DNA of 64,000 nucleotides from Ananas comosus (lineage: Eukaryota > Streptophyta > Magnoliopsida > Poales > Bromeliaceae). The translations under genes were made by a program, and so were the position numbers. Shown here piece by piece: positions 25,377-36,445 of the stretch. The stretch is from assembly GCF_001540865.1 (NCBI RefSeq), contig NC_033633.1, forward strand, positions 310,001-374,000, written 5' to 3'. The notes below the pieces were generated by a model, which saw nothing but the letters and a program-made list of their open reading frames with translations, was not told where the DNA came from and did not search any database. Position 1 is the first letter of the stretch; each line of letters begins with the position of its first letter.

Positions 25377-27029
25377 TTAGTAAGTCCACTCCTGGGGGAG
25401 GCGGAGCTCATGAGGCAGTGCGGGCGCCGCGGCGGCGGTTGCGACCGCAGAGGGCGGGTGCGGCTGGGGACGCAGCTGGTTGCTGCTGCGTTTGTGGTGG
25501 GAGAGCCCGGCGTTGCTCCGGCCAACAAGAGCATCTACGAATAACAACATATTATATAGATTTGAAATTATATTATAGAACAATACAAGGGGTTAATTAA
25601 ATTGTTAATTAGAAACAAAGCAAATAATAATAATAATAATAATAAGTGGGGCTAACCATGATCCAGAACAAAGCCCCCCGGATAGCGCGGTTGAGCCCCG
25701 AACTCGTCCAAATTTAGATTCAAAGCTTGCACAACTCTCGCCGGTAAAAGCACGGTAGAACAACCTGTTCCCAAATATTGGGAATAAAAATAAAAGAATA
25801 CGTATATATATGTAAGAACAATTTCCAGAAAAAAAAAATAATTAAAGAACAAATAATAATTTAAAATGGTTTTAAGCCAAGGATTATTATTATTATTATT
25901 ATTATTATTTACTTGGTTTTTTGCGGGGCTCGGTGGGGGCTCCGGCTCTACGCGGCAGGAACACGCCCGTTCCCGCGGATTCCTTTTTGGCGCCCGCGCC
26001 GGTGAGGAATATGGCGCGCATCCCCGAACCGCGCTGCGGCTGCGGCTGCGGCAACTGCGTTTTCTGCAGCGGCGGCCACGCCGCGGGCGACAAACCCAGC
26101 GGCCGCGCGTACCGCCCCTCACCGCCGCCGACGCAGCTTCTCTTGCTCTGCTTCCCCCACTGCGGCGCCGCCGCCGCGATTTGTTGCTGCTGCTGCTGCT
26201 GCTTCAGAAGCTGCTGTTGCCGCAGGTGATGAAACTGCTTTGCCCCGAAGCACCACAANCGTAAAAGTGGGGAAATATTAGAGAGGGAGGGGTCGAAGAG
26301 AGAACTCACTTGAGCAACTTGAACCTGGCGTTGAGTCATCAGCGGGGTGGTGTAGTAGCCGCCGTTAGGGTAAGGGTTGGGGCTAGGATTAGGGTTTTTC
26401 GGCGGCGCGCGAATCGGAGGAGACGAGGGTTTCTGGGCTGGGACCGAGAGGTTGACGCCGTTGAAGCTCCGGTGGTTACCTTGCTCGTGGAGACTCATCC
26501 GCATCACCTCGTCGGCGGCGAGATTGAGCAGATCCCAGGGGTCCTCCGCTAGGGTTTCTAGCGGAGAGGACGGAGGAGACGGAACCTGGGATGGGCCGTT
26601 AGGGCTGTCGTGGCCCGAGCTCGACCACAAGCCCATGGCGCAGAGAGTGGATTGGGGGGAACCGGCCATGACCCGGGGCTACAACAGCACGCATCAACAG
26701 ACCTGCTACTCAGCGGGTGTGGAGGACGATGGTGGGTAAGCGAAAACTAAGAGGAGATGGGGGGAACCGACCTTAGGGTTCTGCGTAGCGGTGGGCTCCT
26801 TGTCGTCGTCGAGGAGGAAGGAGTGCGCCATGCGGCGAGTCAACCCGGCCATGTAGTCCTCCTCGTCGCTCTCCGCCGACTCCGCGGGCGAGTCGAGGCT
26901 CGACCCGAACCCCAACCCCAACCCCAACCCCACTCCGTTGCCCACCTTCGCCTCCTCGAGGTAGTAGTCGTCGCCGAGGAACTCGGAAGGGAGCCAGAAC
27001 TCGGCCGATTCCAACTCGGTCATCGCCAT
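25377..27029 (-). CDS. Plant-specific protein of the At3g54000/At5g59050 type (function unknown)
   Basis: Five exons on the minus strand: 27029-26772, 26678-26310, 26234-25913, 25764-25657 and 25534-25377. All junctions are in phase, giving 404 residues. Exon 1 has the acidic block ESDEEDYMAGLTRRMAHS (53-70) after a GLGLGLGFG repeat. Exon 2 has MAGSPQSTLC (90-99) and EDPWDLLNLAADEVMRM. Exon 3 has a seven-Gln run (221-227) and GTGVFLPRR. Exon 4 has LLPARVVQALNLN; the protein ends LPQEWTY (398-404). These blocks are the family landmarks. Some plant databases call relatives 'TIP41-like', which I cannot confirm. It is low-complexity rich and likely largely disordered, with no membrane segment. 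Reading through exon 4 without splicing gives an early stop (GGT TAG), and exon 5 restores the conserved end. MAM at 27029 was chosen over an upstream ATG that would encode a Phe run from a poly(A/T) tract. One ambiguous base (about 26259) falls in intron 2. Confidence 0.88.
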
Positions 27030-27291
27030 GCCCAAAAGTCGCCCAAAAAAAAAAAAAAAAGGAAAAAAAATCCCGCAAGCCCCCAAACCCCAGAAGCGCT
27101 TTTCCGATTCGTGGGTCGGAACTCGGAAAAAGCCCTACTAGAAATAGAAGGAGAAAGCGGGGTCGGTGGCTCGCGCCAGTTGGGGCTTTTGCTGGTAGGG
27201 GAAGGAACAATAATAGCACTCACTTCGCCCTGTCCCCCTCCTCCCCTGTTTCCCACTCTCTTGGGCCCCCTCTCCGACCCCAAAAATGGCG

Positions 27292-27308
27292 ACTATATAG
27301 AAACCCTA
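27292..27308 (-). promoter_or_regulatory. TATA box with adjacent telo-box
   Basis: On the minus strand TTAGGGTTT lies directly before CTATATAG, so an AAACCCTAA telo-box touches the TATA box. The TATA box is about 265 bp upstream of the start codon at 27029, giving a plausible leader of about 230 nt. Telo-boxes are known in promoters of genes of growing tissue. Confidence 0.5.
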
Positions 27309-27406
27309 AGAGAGAGAAAATGGGCAACCCCCCCACCTCCCCTCTCCCCCTCACTTTCTCTCTTCATCGAGGAGAGATATTTGAGAAGATGAAGAAGAAG
27401 AAGAAG

Positions 27407-27411
<5 letters not shown>

Positions 27412-27447
<36 letters not shown>
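27412..27447. repeat. (GA)n microsatellite upstream of the 25.4-27.0 kb gene
   Basis: Uninterrupted GA repeat preceded by (GAA)n, about 110-150 bp upstream of the candidate TATA box. On the sense strand of the gene it is (CT)n, a possible GAGA-factor (BBR/BPC) target. Confidence 0.85.
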
Positions 27448-27449
<2 letters not shown>

Positions 27450-28792
27450 ATGTTGAGAGGAGAGAGATAAAAAGAGTAATAATAGACTATATAAGAGGTT
27501 CCACTTGGTTATAATAAGAGGAATAGAGATAGAGGGGGCGACGTGTATTAATTAATAACTATGCAAACTTGTGAGGGGAAAAAAAACAAAATGGAGAGAT
27601 GAACCCTAACCCCAACTTCGCAGTCGCATCTCCTGCAATGCTTTTTATTTTTATTTTTATTTTTAATATTTTTTGGGGCTTGCGGTTGGGTGTAGACGTT
27701 TGTCCGCGTATCCGACCCACCTGCCACCTGTTTCCCTTCTGCACACCACTGCCATTTTGCTGTGATGCACTCAAAAACTTACTATTTTTATCCAACAAGT
27801 CCTTTATTTATTTTAAAAAAAAATTATAAATATTATTTATGTGATTTTATTTTTTTTATTATTTTAATATTTTTTAGTTTAAAGTGTATTACTTTTATAT
27901 TATATAATTTTTTTATTTTTATTAATTATTTTATTAATTTTTTTTGTTAAATTAGTGATAAAATTAAAACTAAAGAGTACTAACGTGAATATTAGATAAA
28001 CTATTGGTGGAATATCTCAAGTTTTTTGTATATGATTTAATAAAAAATTAACTAAAGCCTGATAGAAAGAAAATAAAAAAAAATAATCTCATAGTATAAA
28101 ATTAAAATATTTTAAATTATATAATACTAAGGTGAGAAAGTACAAAACTGATAAAACTTATCCTTTATTTAAGTACATAAAAACATCTATACTTCATATT
28201 TTTTTGAAAAATTTTTTCTGCTCTATTATCGATGAGAACCATCATCAAATCTTAATATATTGTGCTCAGTCTTAATTTGTAGATAGATTGTATCTACGGT
28301 GATAAAAATTTATAACTAATTAGATCTTAATAGGCATGTTGCGTATATTTCATATACTAGTTCAAACAAAACTTATATCATATCACCAAAGCATAGAATA
28401 ATATATGACTATACATTTTAATCTCAATTTTTATTTTATTCCAATAATATTATGCTGCTCTCACTGCACAATAATGTCATATTTTATACTCAATTTCAAA
28501 TAACCAACAGTAAGGGTGTAAGTGCCATTGAATGATTATTTTCTCCCGTAGAAAATATTACGATGGAGTTTAAGACAAAAGCGGAGTTTTACTAAGAAGA
28601 TTTTTGGCTCTTTTAGGAAGGGTCAGTGTCCAAGTTCCCCAGGAGTACCAAATGGCCAACTATAGAGGACGCTTCTCTTTTGTTAATAATTCAAGTAGCT
28701 TAGACACTTAAACTACCGTCCTATTTCTAATTCAACTAAACTATCGTTATCGGCTTGGTTAGTTCAACAAATCCTAGAGAGAAAATTAAGTT
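27448..28792. other. Intergenic, no gene recognised
   Basis: AT-rich. Another CCTAACCCC telo-like motif at about 27603-27611. No ORF with recognisable motifs. Confidence 0.5.
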
Positions 28793-28840
28793 AACTATTA
28801 AGAACATACTTTTTTCTCAAAAAAACTATTAAGAACATAC
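28793..28840 (+). mobile_element. Tail-only LINE insertion with 17-18 bp target duplication
   Basis: AACTATTAAGAACATAC occurs at 28793-28809 and again at 28824-28840, each followed by T. Between them lie only about 14 nt, TTTTTTCTCAAAAA, which is the extreme 3' end of the LINE tail found elsewhere here (..CCTTTTTCTCAAAAA). The simplest reading is target-primed reverse transcription that stopped after the tail. Confidence 0.7.
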
Positions 28841-29342
28841 TAAAATGCGCAAATATTGCGTAAATAGTTGGGTTATTTGTGGGAGTAAAAATTTACAATT
28901 TTTGGTTACAAAACACAGATCAACAATCAAGTCGAAATTCCAGATAATGAATGAATTAATTGTGCTAGTAAAATTTTGAATTTCGAAAATAGGACGAAAA
29001 TAGGAAGGGAAGGGGTTTTGTGCATTTATTCACGCAAAACACCTCTCCTCCGTTGCTCCGCGCAAACACGCCACGGAAAAGGCAGTTACCGCAAAAAGGC
29101 TGAAACGGTAACGGCGACGGGATCCGGTTACCGCCGTGTAAACTCACCGCCGTTAAACAATCGGTCAAAGGTGTCATTTGACTTTTCTCATGTTTGCAGC
29201 TTTAAATGTGTCATGTGTGTCGGTACAACTGTGAGGGACCTACCTACACCAGGTATACAATTACATCTTATACAACTATTAATTACTTATCAAAAATCAA
29301 CGATAAACATCTGGCTTAACTAATTGTGTTCTGCTACATTAT

Positions 29343-29589
29343 GGGCATGTTTATTTCGCTAGAAGTGGGGTGGGAGCGGAGGAGGGGTAAGTCATTTTCG
29401 CCATAAACGGTCACCTACATTAATTATTTGGTTCGTCGTAAAAAAATTACAATCGAAACTCGAGTTAATCAAACAAACAGCAGAACTAATAAAAATTCAT
29501 TTGCATAATTACGAAACAAAAAAAAAAAAAAATTCACCGAACTTCACTTTAACCTAATTAAGTCAAATTTCAATGAAACAAACATCCCC
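29343..29589. mobile_element. Candidate Tourist-like MITE (about 247 bp)
   Basis: Starts GGGCATGTTTATTTCG and ends GAAACAAACATCCCC, an inverted repeat of about 14 bp, with TAT on both sides as a possible 3-bp target duplication. Non-coding. Confidence 0.45.
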
Positions 29590-29934
29590 TATTGTTTAGT
29601 ACCGTTATTTTTATTTACTAAATTGCATAATTTTTTTCAAAGATACTGTTATATTATTATACTTTACTAATTTTTATTTTATATTAATTTTTTTTTATTT
29701 TATCATCTTGTACTATTTTATTTTTATATGTCCACCCTTATTTTTTCTTGCTAATCTTTGATTATATCATTGCTAATAACTTTATTATTTTATATAAAAT
29801 CTAACAAATTTATTAAGAGTTACTAGTCAACTATTATAAAAAAAATATAAAATAAATTTTCACGATATAATCATTAAAAATTTTTATCATGATATTTTTA
29901 ACTTTTTTATTATTATTTTTATGTATTTTTATTT

Positions 29935-29998
<64 letters not shown>

Positions 29999-31183
29999 AA
30001 AAAAAAAAAGAGTATAGAAAGTATAAAAATATGTAAAGTAAAATATAGAAAACTGTAACTAAGCCTAGAAATTAATTTTAAAACTAAAATCTAATTCTTA
30101 TATATTGGTACCTAATAAAAGATCTATTGTATCACATAAAAAAAAAATGCAAACTTCCTATAAACCAAATAATGGTTAGTTCACTATTATTAATTCTTAA
30201 AACTACTTAATTAGATATCTACATAATAGGCTTTTAACATACTGTGATGCACACCAATAAAATTATATTTAAATACTCCAATACAAAGCAAAAAAAATAA
30301 ACTATTTTATATATTAATGTATATATATATACACCAGTACAGGTAATAATTTAATTTTATACATTATAAAAATGTCACTTAAAAAGTACTAATGCACGAA
30401 TAAGGACAATAGATTGTCTCAAATTATTAAATGCATCATCAGTAAGGGCAACAGCTTGTCTAAAATTATTAATGCATCACCAAAAGGCAACAAGAATTGC
30501 CTATAAAAGCATTTTCCATAATTTTTTTTTATTATTATTTTTACATAATAGTGTGTTATGTAGTTTTGTGTGTGTGTGTTAGAAAGAGAAAATCTATTGT
30601 GTCGTATTTGTACTATATCAATAATAATAAGTCTATTATATATATTTTTAAAAAATATAATAAAAATATTTTTTTATATTAATAATGCGACAAATTAATT
30701 TTAAAAAATTATTTAATTAATTAAAAATATTATGTTATTAATATAACTAATGCATTTTAAATTTTTTTATGAGGGGATGGGGGGAGAGGCGGTAACCACA
30801 CCGCCCCGCCTGTCCTCGTTCTGGGAATCTGGGAATCTCGGAGGGGGGGGNATTTGTTTATCTGATAATTTATATTAAATAATAAAGATATATCATAAGA
30901 GAACGAACCACCTGGACCAGGCGCCTTAGCAAACCAGGCGTCCTCGCAATGATGAAGCGATACCACCTCCCTTTTTCGCTGTCCGCGGCAGTGCTTCCTG
31001 GCAGGTTCACGCTTGCCGGCAATTTTCTCCTTTCGTTTACCTGCCTACTCCCCAAAAACTAAAACTCCACACTTTAGCATGCCACCCTTTCGCTTCGCCG
31101 CTAGCGCTGTTTGCCGCTGCCAATAGGATGAGGACGAACTCTTCTCTTACTCTTAGGAGGATGGGCGCGGCCGGTGCAGTGGT
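29590..31183. other. Intergenic, AT-rich with simple repeats
   Basis: Contains (TA)n and then (GA)n at about 29936-29993, an A run to about 30010, and one ambiguous base at about 30851 beside a G run. The region at 30870-31060 is GC-richer but gives no recognisable protein. Confidence 0.5.
29949..29993. repeat. (GA)n microsatellite
   Basis: About 22 GA units followed by an A run. Confidence 0.95.

Positions 31184-31221
<38 letters not shown>
31184..31221. repeat. Poly(G) run of 38 nt
   Basis: 38 consecutive G. Such long G runs are rare in plant nuclear DNA, and the length may be inexact from sequencing. Confidence 0.9.
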
Positions 31222-31222
<1 letters not shown>

Positions 31223-31480
31223 ACTGCATACATTATGAAGACTGTTTTATTTATTGTTTCTATCAAATATTCCTTTCTCTAGCACAATCACAAAATACCA
31301 ATTGGAGTTCTGCAGTAATATGGTCTTTATTTTTTTTTTTAGTTACCGAACATTTTGTCATCAATTAGTATACTCAACGACTATAGAGACCTTCAAAAAT
31401 ACGAAGGCCTACAGTAATATGAAGGCTTCTGTACTTTTGAAATGACAGAAAACATATTATATATAGAGAGAGAGAGAGAG

Positions 31481-31710
31481 AATTCGGTTACTATACTATT
31501 GATAGTACTAAGCTCTTGTTACTATCAAATTTTCTGCAATTAGATTTACGCTTCAATTATTTTCACCTGTTTGATTATACTATTCAACTAACCACCCACT
31601 CAACCTAGAAGACCACTATTATACTAACCATACATCTTTTCATCTAAAGACTAAAAACTTGATAATACAATCATTTGGTACTATCTATAGAATAGTAACA
31701 TAATTTTCTA
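31481..31710. mobile_element. MITE, family B copy 2
   Basis: Starts AATTCGGTTACTATACTATT after a GA tract, like the copy at 14449, and ends with a roughly inverted 'gaatagtaacataattttct'. It shares internal blocks such as 'ctatcaaattttct' and 'ttagattta'. It lies 14 bp from the next MITE. Confidence 0.5.
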
Positions 31711-31724
31711 TTTATTATATATAG

Positions 31725-32138
31725 AAAAAACTTCAAAAAACCTCCATATAGTTTCGCACTTTTTCATTTTAATACCATATGGTTTAAAGTGTATCAAGTT
31801 AGTACCCTATGGTTTCGCACTTTCTCACTTTAGTGCCGTATGGTTTAAAGTTTAGTATTCTGTGGTTTTATTTTTGTATCAATTTAGTATTCTGTGGTTT
31901 TATTTTTGTAGCAAGTTAGTACCCTGTGATTTTATTTTTCTCTTAATGAAATATTAAGCCGCAGGGTACTAAAGTGAGAAAATGTGAAACCACAGGGTAC
32001 AAATTTGATACACTTTAAACGACAGAATACTAAAGTGAGAAAGTGCGAAACTATAGGGTACTAACTTGATACACTTTAAACGACAGGATACTAAAGTAAG
32101 AAAGAGTGAAACCACAAGAGGGATCTTTGAAGTTTTTC
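31725..32138. mobile_element. MITE built of repeated 'GGTACTAAAGTGAGAAAG' units (about 414 bp)
   Basis: The outer arms 'aaaaaacttcaaaaaacctcc' and 'gggatctttgaagttttt' are inverted. Inside, each half repeats a unit of about 50-60 bp: 'tagtaccctatggtttcgca' with 'ctttctcactttag' on the left, and the reverse complement 'actaaagtgagaaagtgcga' with 'aactatagggtacta' on the right. The whole element can fold as one long hairpin. Non-coding. Confidence 0.75.
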
Positions 32139-34096
32139 CATATATATACACACTCAAGTTTTGAAGATGAATTTTAAAACCTAGACAGTAAAAGAAGTAA
32201 AAGTTTTGCTTCAAAACCTCTAATAAGAAATAGCCGTAAGAGAGCGGGCCGCGGTGAGCCCGGTCCAGGAGAAAATTACATTCGCCATCCCCAGGTTGCC
32301 GGCGACAAACGGCGTGGGCCCCCCGGCACGGTTTATGAGTGGACGCCACCACTCTTATTATATCCCGTTAATTCCTCCTCCCTCCACCCCCACACAAAAA
32401 ATAAATAAAATAAAATAAAATAAAACAAAAATGAAGAGGAAAATTCAAATCACACAATAAAAAAAACCTACAATTTGGGGGAGCCAAAAAAATTGAAAAG
32501 GGAGAGTTTAATGGAGGTGGGGACGTGCGTACCTGAAGAAAAGGACTTCATGGGCTGTAATATTATTCTTTTAAATAAAAATAGTTAGAAATACCTTTTT
32601 TAATTATTATTATTTTTTTTAAAGAAAACATGTCCTCTGAGATGGAAAAAAAAAAAGAAAAAGGTATTATTTAAAAAATACTTAAAAGTTTTAAAAGAAT
32701 TTAAAATTTGATTTGGGGGGGAAGGGTTTGGGCCATGTTTTTTGCCGCTCCCCACGATCGTGTCGGCCGCTTTGTGGGAATTTGGTCCGTCCAGTTGTTG
32801 TAAGAAAAACGACATGAGTGGAACTATTCGCGCCATCCCACTCCCCGCCCCTTTTTTTTGACTTTCCCGCCAAAAAAAGACGGCCAAAATCCAATTTGAA
32901 AACACCCTCGACTAATTAATACCTCTTCTTTTTTTTTTTTCTTTTTTTTTTAAGACCCGCGTCTCAACAAATTAATTGTTTTTAACTATTCTAAAATTTA
33001 ATATATTTTTATGTTTTCAATTTGTAGTTTAAGAATTCATAGTTGAGTAGCCGATGATTTTGTAATTTTATTTTTATTTCACCGCAAAAATTAATAGCTT
33101 AATAATGAATTCAGCTTCTATAAATTTTTAAAAATACCAAGTTCTTAGAATTTGTAGATTTCGGTCATTAAATTAAGAGATATACAGTTAGAATGGTAGT
33201 GGTTTTATAGAGTTGAGCAGATATTTGGTTGAATAATAGAATCTAACGGATAAAAATAATCAAAGAGAAAGATCTACCAGAGGAAAACTTATAAGCACTA
33301 AATGTTTTGTACCTTTAAGAGCACTATAACAAGACTCATATATCGCCTTAATATTATTTTTTATCCTGTTTAAATAACGGCATATATTTTTATTGTAAAC
33401 CAATCATTTAATTATAAAATAGTTCAGATAACTATTTAAACCGCATACTAAATCGCAGAAAATCAAATTAAAATTTACTCTTAAATTTTTGTTGGCTTTG
33501 CTTTGAACTAATTAATAGCTTTATTAACTATTAGTTATTAATTTATGATAAAATTGATTGTTCGTTCAGCTAAAAAGCTATTGAAATTATAAACTTTAGC
33601 AAGATCACTAATATATTTAATTGATAAAAATAATTTAATAAACAAACGAAAATCACGAAGCAATCAATTGCAAAAGATTGAAGTTTAATTATGACTATTT
33701 CAAAACGTCTCATAACTTAAAGAGTTCTATATATTAGTATTCATTTTAACGCATCAGAATAATTAACTTCTAAACACACTTTGAATTTGAGCTTGTTAGA
33801 GTCAACCTAATCACCAATTAGAGCTTCAATTTTTTCCTTGTTTTTATTTTTCTTTTTTTCTTAGGATTCCATTCCAAACAATCTACTGCTATAATTCAAA
33901 AAAGTCGGAGATAATACTCCGAAAATACGCACACGCGGAGTTTGATCACCCACATTGGAGATGCTTCATTAGAGTAAGCGACACTGAACTAAACAGTGGA
34001 TCATTAGAGAGGGTCGGATTTGGGTCAACCATTTTGATCAATTCAGTTTCCAATCAGAGTCACTCCTCGTTCCAAACTTTAATGCTCGCGAGTCTT
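32139..34096. other. Intergenic, no gene recognised
   Basis: AT-rich; short ORFs only, none with recognisable motifs. Confidence 0.5.
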
Positions 34097-34461
34097 TTAG
34101 CCACCGTTTGGTTCGGGATTAAGAAAAAGTAGCTATTCCAGGAATAGGGTTAAGTTCAGAGTTAAAATGGTGTTAAAATTTTTTTGTGTTTGGTTGGAGG
34201 TTGGAGTTAGTCTAAGATAGTGAAAAAAAGTATTTAGTTGGAGTAGGTGGGATAAAAAGATAATGATTGATAAAGAAGAAAAATGTGAGGGCTCGGGATG
34301 CGTGCGGGATTAAAGTTGGGAGGGGGAGTGGGGTTAGTAAACCCTACTAACCCGGTTTGGGGTGGGGTTTACTAACCCCACCCTTTAAGAGTGGTGTTTG
34401 GGTATAAATTGGGGGTTAAGGGATTATTCCACCTCTTAATCCCCAACCAAACGGTGGCTTA
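34097..34461. mobile_element. Tourist-like (PIF/Harbinger) MITE with TTA target duplication
   Basis: The element is 34100-34458: GCCACCGTTTGGTT at the left end and AACCAAACGGTGGC at the right, a perfect 14-bp inverted repeat, with TTA at 34097-34099 and 34459-34461. A 3-bp TWA duplication and GTTTGGTT-type ends are typical of Tourist MITEs. Subterminal GGGGTTTACTAACCCC-type palindromes are present. No transposase. Confidence 0.88.
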
Positions 34462-35953
34462 ATGTGTTTTAGTGATAGTGTTCAATTGCTGCTGAAAAAA
34501 ATAAATAAAAGAAAACTAAAATATCAATTTTTTTTTCTTAACAAAAAAACTATATCCGTTGTGTGTACTGTGTATCAAACTATCAATTGCTGTAGCACAT
34601 ATATATGTCGTGGTCCTTGGTGCCGGGGAATAACGTCCGAGATTGCTTTACCATTGGATCGTACGGCTATTATCTCTCGTTCATCAAAGTAGGATGTTTT
34701 ACTGAAGGATCTTGTTTAATCGTACATCTTGCACGGCTACGTCGAGGACAAGATATTCTACCGAGCATCAGTCAAATCACATCGATTAACAGTTAATTTT
34801 ATTTATTTTTTTAAGTATAATAAAATATATTTTTTAATAATCGTGATGAGATTAGTATATTCAAGAAAAAAATAATAATCTAATTGGCTCACGAACGCCT
34901 CAATAATATAACTAATATATTCTAAAATTAACTATCCTAAGAATAGCGTCTATTGTCCTTCATTAAATCAATGCTCTTCATTTTAAACGGCGGTGATTAA
35001 CATTAGGATAAGATCAACGGTGGATATTACCTCCAACGCAAGTCCGTGCCACCATTGGTGGACTAGCAATGTGACTAACAAAGCGTAGGAACTTCTCTAT
35101 CCAAGAGTTATACTTAATTATTCTTTATCTTAGTATATTTTTATTTTGTTATTATGCAGTTTAAAAATTTATATTTAATTATTCCGTAGTTATCAAAAAA
35201 AAAATTTTACTATCCTATTTAATATTAGATTTTTTTTTTTGTAAAAATAAAAAAATTACAAAATAATTAAGTGCAACTTTTAAAATTATAAGTTAAGAAA
35301 ATTAAAATAAGCTAAATTATACATGAGAAATTGAAGTTTCTCTTTTTATTTGAAGTATTCTTAATTTTAGAAACTTTTACTTTGTGTGATTCTCGAGTCC
35401 AAATTAACCCAGAACTTTTGTTAAAATTTAATTAGCGAATAACAGTTGAAAATTAATATTTTTTTAGTATTAAAAATGACTCTATGAATGATAAAATCCA
35501 CCTTATAAGGTCTGCATCCATAATATATATTATGGGTAGCTTTATATCTTCTACCAAAGAGCAATTAAAATAACTAGTACTGTAATTATTAAAATATTAT
35601 GCATGACACTTGTATGATGTTTTCTCTAAAGAGCTAAATTGATAATGACTTGTCGTAGGTACCGCATCAATTCATTAATATATATAGTCCAAGGACGAAC
35701 TTGTTAGGTTACGTACGTATGTAGAGAGTAATTACTCTAGTCACAAGGGACGTGGGAAAAAGATTGAACGAATCACGCCTTATAAATGGGACTGTGGGTC
35801 CAAGGCAGGGAACAAATCAAAGAGCCTGTAGGACGATGATTTGGCCCCATTAACACCTTGTACTAGTCTTTTTATTATTCTTCTTTTTCACTCCCATATA
35901 TTAGTTATTTCTTAGAAAAAAATTAAGGTGAAACTTACAAAATATGTTTGATA
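34462..35953. other. Intergenic, no gene recognised
   Basis: AT-rich without supported coding sequence. Confidence 0.5.
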
Positions 35954-36445
35954 AATTTTCGGTATATAGTAACACTTTTTTTCACCTTCCAAAAAGATAG
36001 GATCTACGAACTGGTTCTGATACTATATAATCTAATAGATCAATTTAGCCGAAAATTAGTAACACTTTTTTATAATCTAATAGATCAATTTTCGGTATAT
36101 AGTAACACTTTTTTTCACCTTCCAAAAAGGTGGGTTGTTTGGACTGAACGCAATAATACTATCTTTCGTGATATGCCTCCCAACGCAAACCGGGCCGCGG
36201 TTCGCGTTGAGTCTTTGTTGAAGGATTGGACTGATGTCACGTGATTCTCGACGACTGCTGCTCTAGCTACATGCTTTTGTTCCCTTTTACATGTTTTTTG
36301 GGCTTATGTTTATGTTCTCGTTGATTTCTTTTCGGTTTTTCTAGGAGGCCCTAGCTGCTTCCACCTGTATGCTTAGTTCATTTTACTTTATGAATGAAGC
36401 AGGTAGCTTGCTACCTTTTTCTCAAAAAAAATTTAGCCGAAAATT
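35954..36445 (+). mobile_element. 5'-truncated LINE with C-terminal coding remnant and complex 5' junction
   Basis: From about 36130 a frame reads WVVWTERNNTIFRDMPPNANR and ends ...LLKDWTDVT at a TGA (about 36241). It matches the extreme C-terminus of plant L1-type reverse transcriptase proteins (W..W.ERN..IF). The 3' untranslated part has 'aggccctagctgcttccacc', 'gaatgaagcaggtagcttgc', 'tacctttttctc' and A7. Direct repeats ATTTAGCCGAAAATT at about 36043-36057 and 36431-36445 mark the target duplication. Between the left duplication and the LINE lies filler copied from the flank: 43 nt at 35954-35996 recur at 36087-36129, and 'tataatctaatagatcaattt' also recurs. It cannot encode an active element. 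Confidence 0.8.
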
